Shown here piece after piece: positions 4,993 through 5,560 of a stretch of 5,560 nucleotides of DNA. The notes below the pieces were generated by a model. That model was not told the DNA's origin, made no database searches, and saw only the letters and a list, made by a program, of their open reading frames with translations. Source of the stretch: Pseudomonadota bacterium (GTDB lineage: Bacteria; Pseudomonadota; Gammaproteobacteria; Acidiferrobacterales; Acidiferrobacteraceae); assembly GCA_021795255.1 (NCBI GenBank), contig JAJYPQ010000299.1:1-5560 (forward strand). Reading direction: 5' to 3'. The translations under genes and the position numbers were made by a program. Within the stretch, counting starts at the first letter, position 1. Each line of letters opens with the position of its first letter.

Positions 4993-5560
4993 GCCAATTT
5001 GCCGTCATGGGTTGTCCCATAGACCATAGTCTGTCGCCTCTCATTCATCGCACGTTTGGCGAGCTCGTGGGGCGGACCGTGAGCTATGAGCGCCAGGAGG
5101 TCCGGGCCGGCGGCCTCGCGCTAGCGCTTCAGGCCTTCAAGGCCCAGGGGGGCTTGGGCGTCAATATCACAGTTCCCCTTAAAACCGAGGCCTTTTCCCT
5201 TGCCGAGCATTTGTCTTTGCGTGCCCAGCGAGCGCGTGCCGTGAACACGATCTCTTGGACCGGGGACTCGATCGTGGGCGATAACACCGATGGCGTGGGC
5301 CTCATTCGGGATCTTGTGGATAACCACGGCTTGGGGGTCCGCGATGGCCGGGTCTTGCTGGTGGGCGCAGGCGGTGCGGCCTGGGGTATAGCGGGCCCCC
5401 TTTTGGACGAGGGCGCGGCAGAACTCGTTGTTGTCAATCGGACTGCGGAGCGCGCCCGGGCGCTTGTGGGCGGCCTGGGCGATCCCCGAGCGACCGTGTT
5501 CTTGGCCCAAGACGGCGATAAACCGTTTGATTATGTCATCAACGCCACGGCAGCCGGCCT
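4989..5560 (+). CDS. aroE: Shikimate dehydrogenase (NADP+) AroE, C-terminally cut by the window
   Basis: AroE reduces 3-dehydroshikimate to shikimate with NADPH in the cytoplasmic route to chorismate. The first 190 codons are visible. MGCPIDHSLSPLIH (7-20) holds the shikimate-binding serines. GVNITVPLKTEAF (57-69) carries catalytic Lys65. RAVNTI (83-88) and GDNTDGVGL (97-105) with Asp101 complete the active site. The nucleotide fold begins LLVGAGGAAWG (123-133), and NRT at 150-152 marks NADP+ preference. The sequence ends in INATAAGL. Two positions are unusual: Trp132 stands where the NADP-phosphate-contacting Arg is common (GAGGAxRG), and Ala188 where NATS usually has Ser. The start ATG overlaps the antiporter stop and has no good Shine-Dalgarno, so translation is probably coupled to the upstream gene. 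The C-terminal helices lie beyond the window. Confidence 0.96.
   Translation, partial: MSQFAVMGCPIDHSLSPLIHRTFGELVGRTVSYERQEVRAGGLALALQAFKAQGGLGVNITVPLKTEAFSLAEHLSLRAQRARAVNTISWTGDSIVGDNTDGVGLIRDLVDNHGLGVRDGRVLLVGAGGAAWGIAGPLLDEGAAELVVVNRTAERARALVGGLGDPRATVFLAQDGDKPFDYVINATAAG

Noticed and set aside
194..5560. CRISPR array, tRNA or rRNA
   Set aside because: I saw no regularly spaced repeats and no cloverleaf or rRNA-like sequence on reading both strands.

Overview
The window looks like chromosomal DNA of a GC-rich proteobacterium that makes ubiquinone, probably gammaproteobacterial or a close relative such as an Acidithiobacillia or Acidiferrobacter-type lineage. The evidence is a recG tail, a UbiA of the proteobacterial 4-hydroxybenzoate type, a YibF-like glutathione S-transferase homologue and AroE. 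The genus is a guess; no rRNA or tRNA is present to settle it.

Layout. Bases 2-193 hold the C-terminal end of recG on the plus strand. Bases 194-402 are a convergent intergenic region with small hairpins. Bases 403-2116 hold a two-gene operon on the minus strand. Its first gene is a short HipA/CtkA-like Ser/Thr kinase. Four bases downstream is a 247-residue protein with an apparent HipA N-subdomain-like first half and a HIRAN domain at its C-terminus. Bases 2117-2499 are a divergent intergenic region of about 380 bases with a clear imperfect hairpin. Bases 2500-5560 form a tightly packed plus-strand operon: ubiA, a GST-like gene, a Ca2+/cation antiporter-family membrane protein, and aroE, which runs off the window. 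Its junctions are GTGA, a 10-base gap, and ATGA.

How the genes relate. The plus-strand genes are housekeeping or metabolic. UbiA prenylates 4-hydroxybenzoate for ubiquinone and AroE makes shikimate on the way to chorismate, which is the source of 4-hydroxybenzoate. The GST-like and antiporter proteins have no visible pathway link to these two.

The minus-strand pair is the accessory part. It lies between recG and ubiA, has visibly lower G+C in several stretches, and looks like a split HipA kinase module. The kinase half carries all its catalytic residues. The missing N-subdomain seems to be supplied by the downstream HIRAN protein. No HipB-type helix-turn-helix gene is visible. This resembles the tripartite HipBST logic, but with reversed order, no separate DNA-binding antitoxin and an added DNA-end-binding-type domain. 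It is the best candidate here for a poorly described system.
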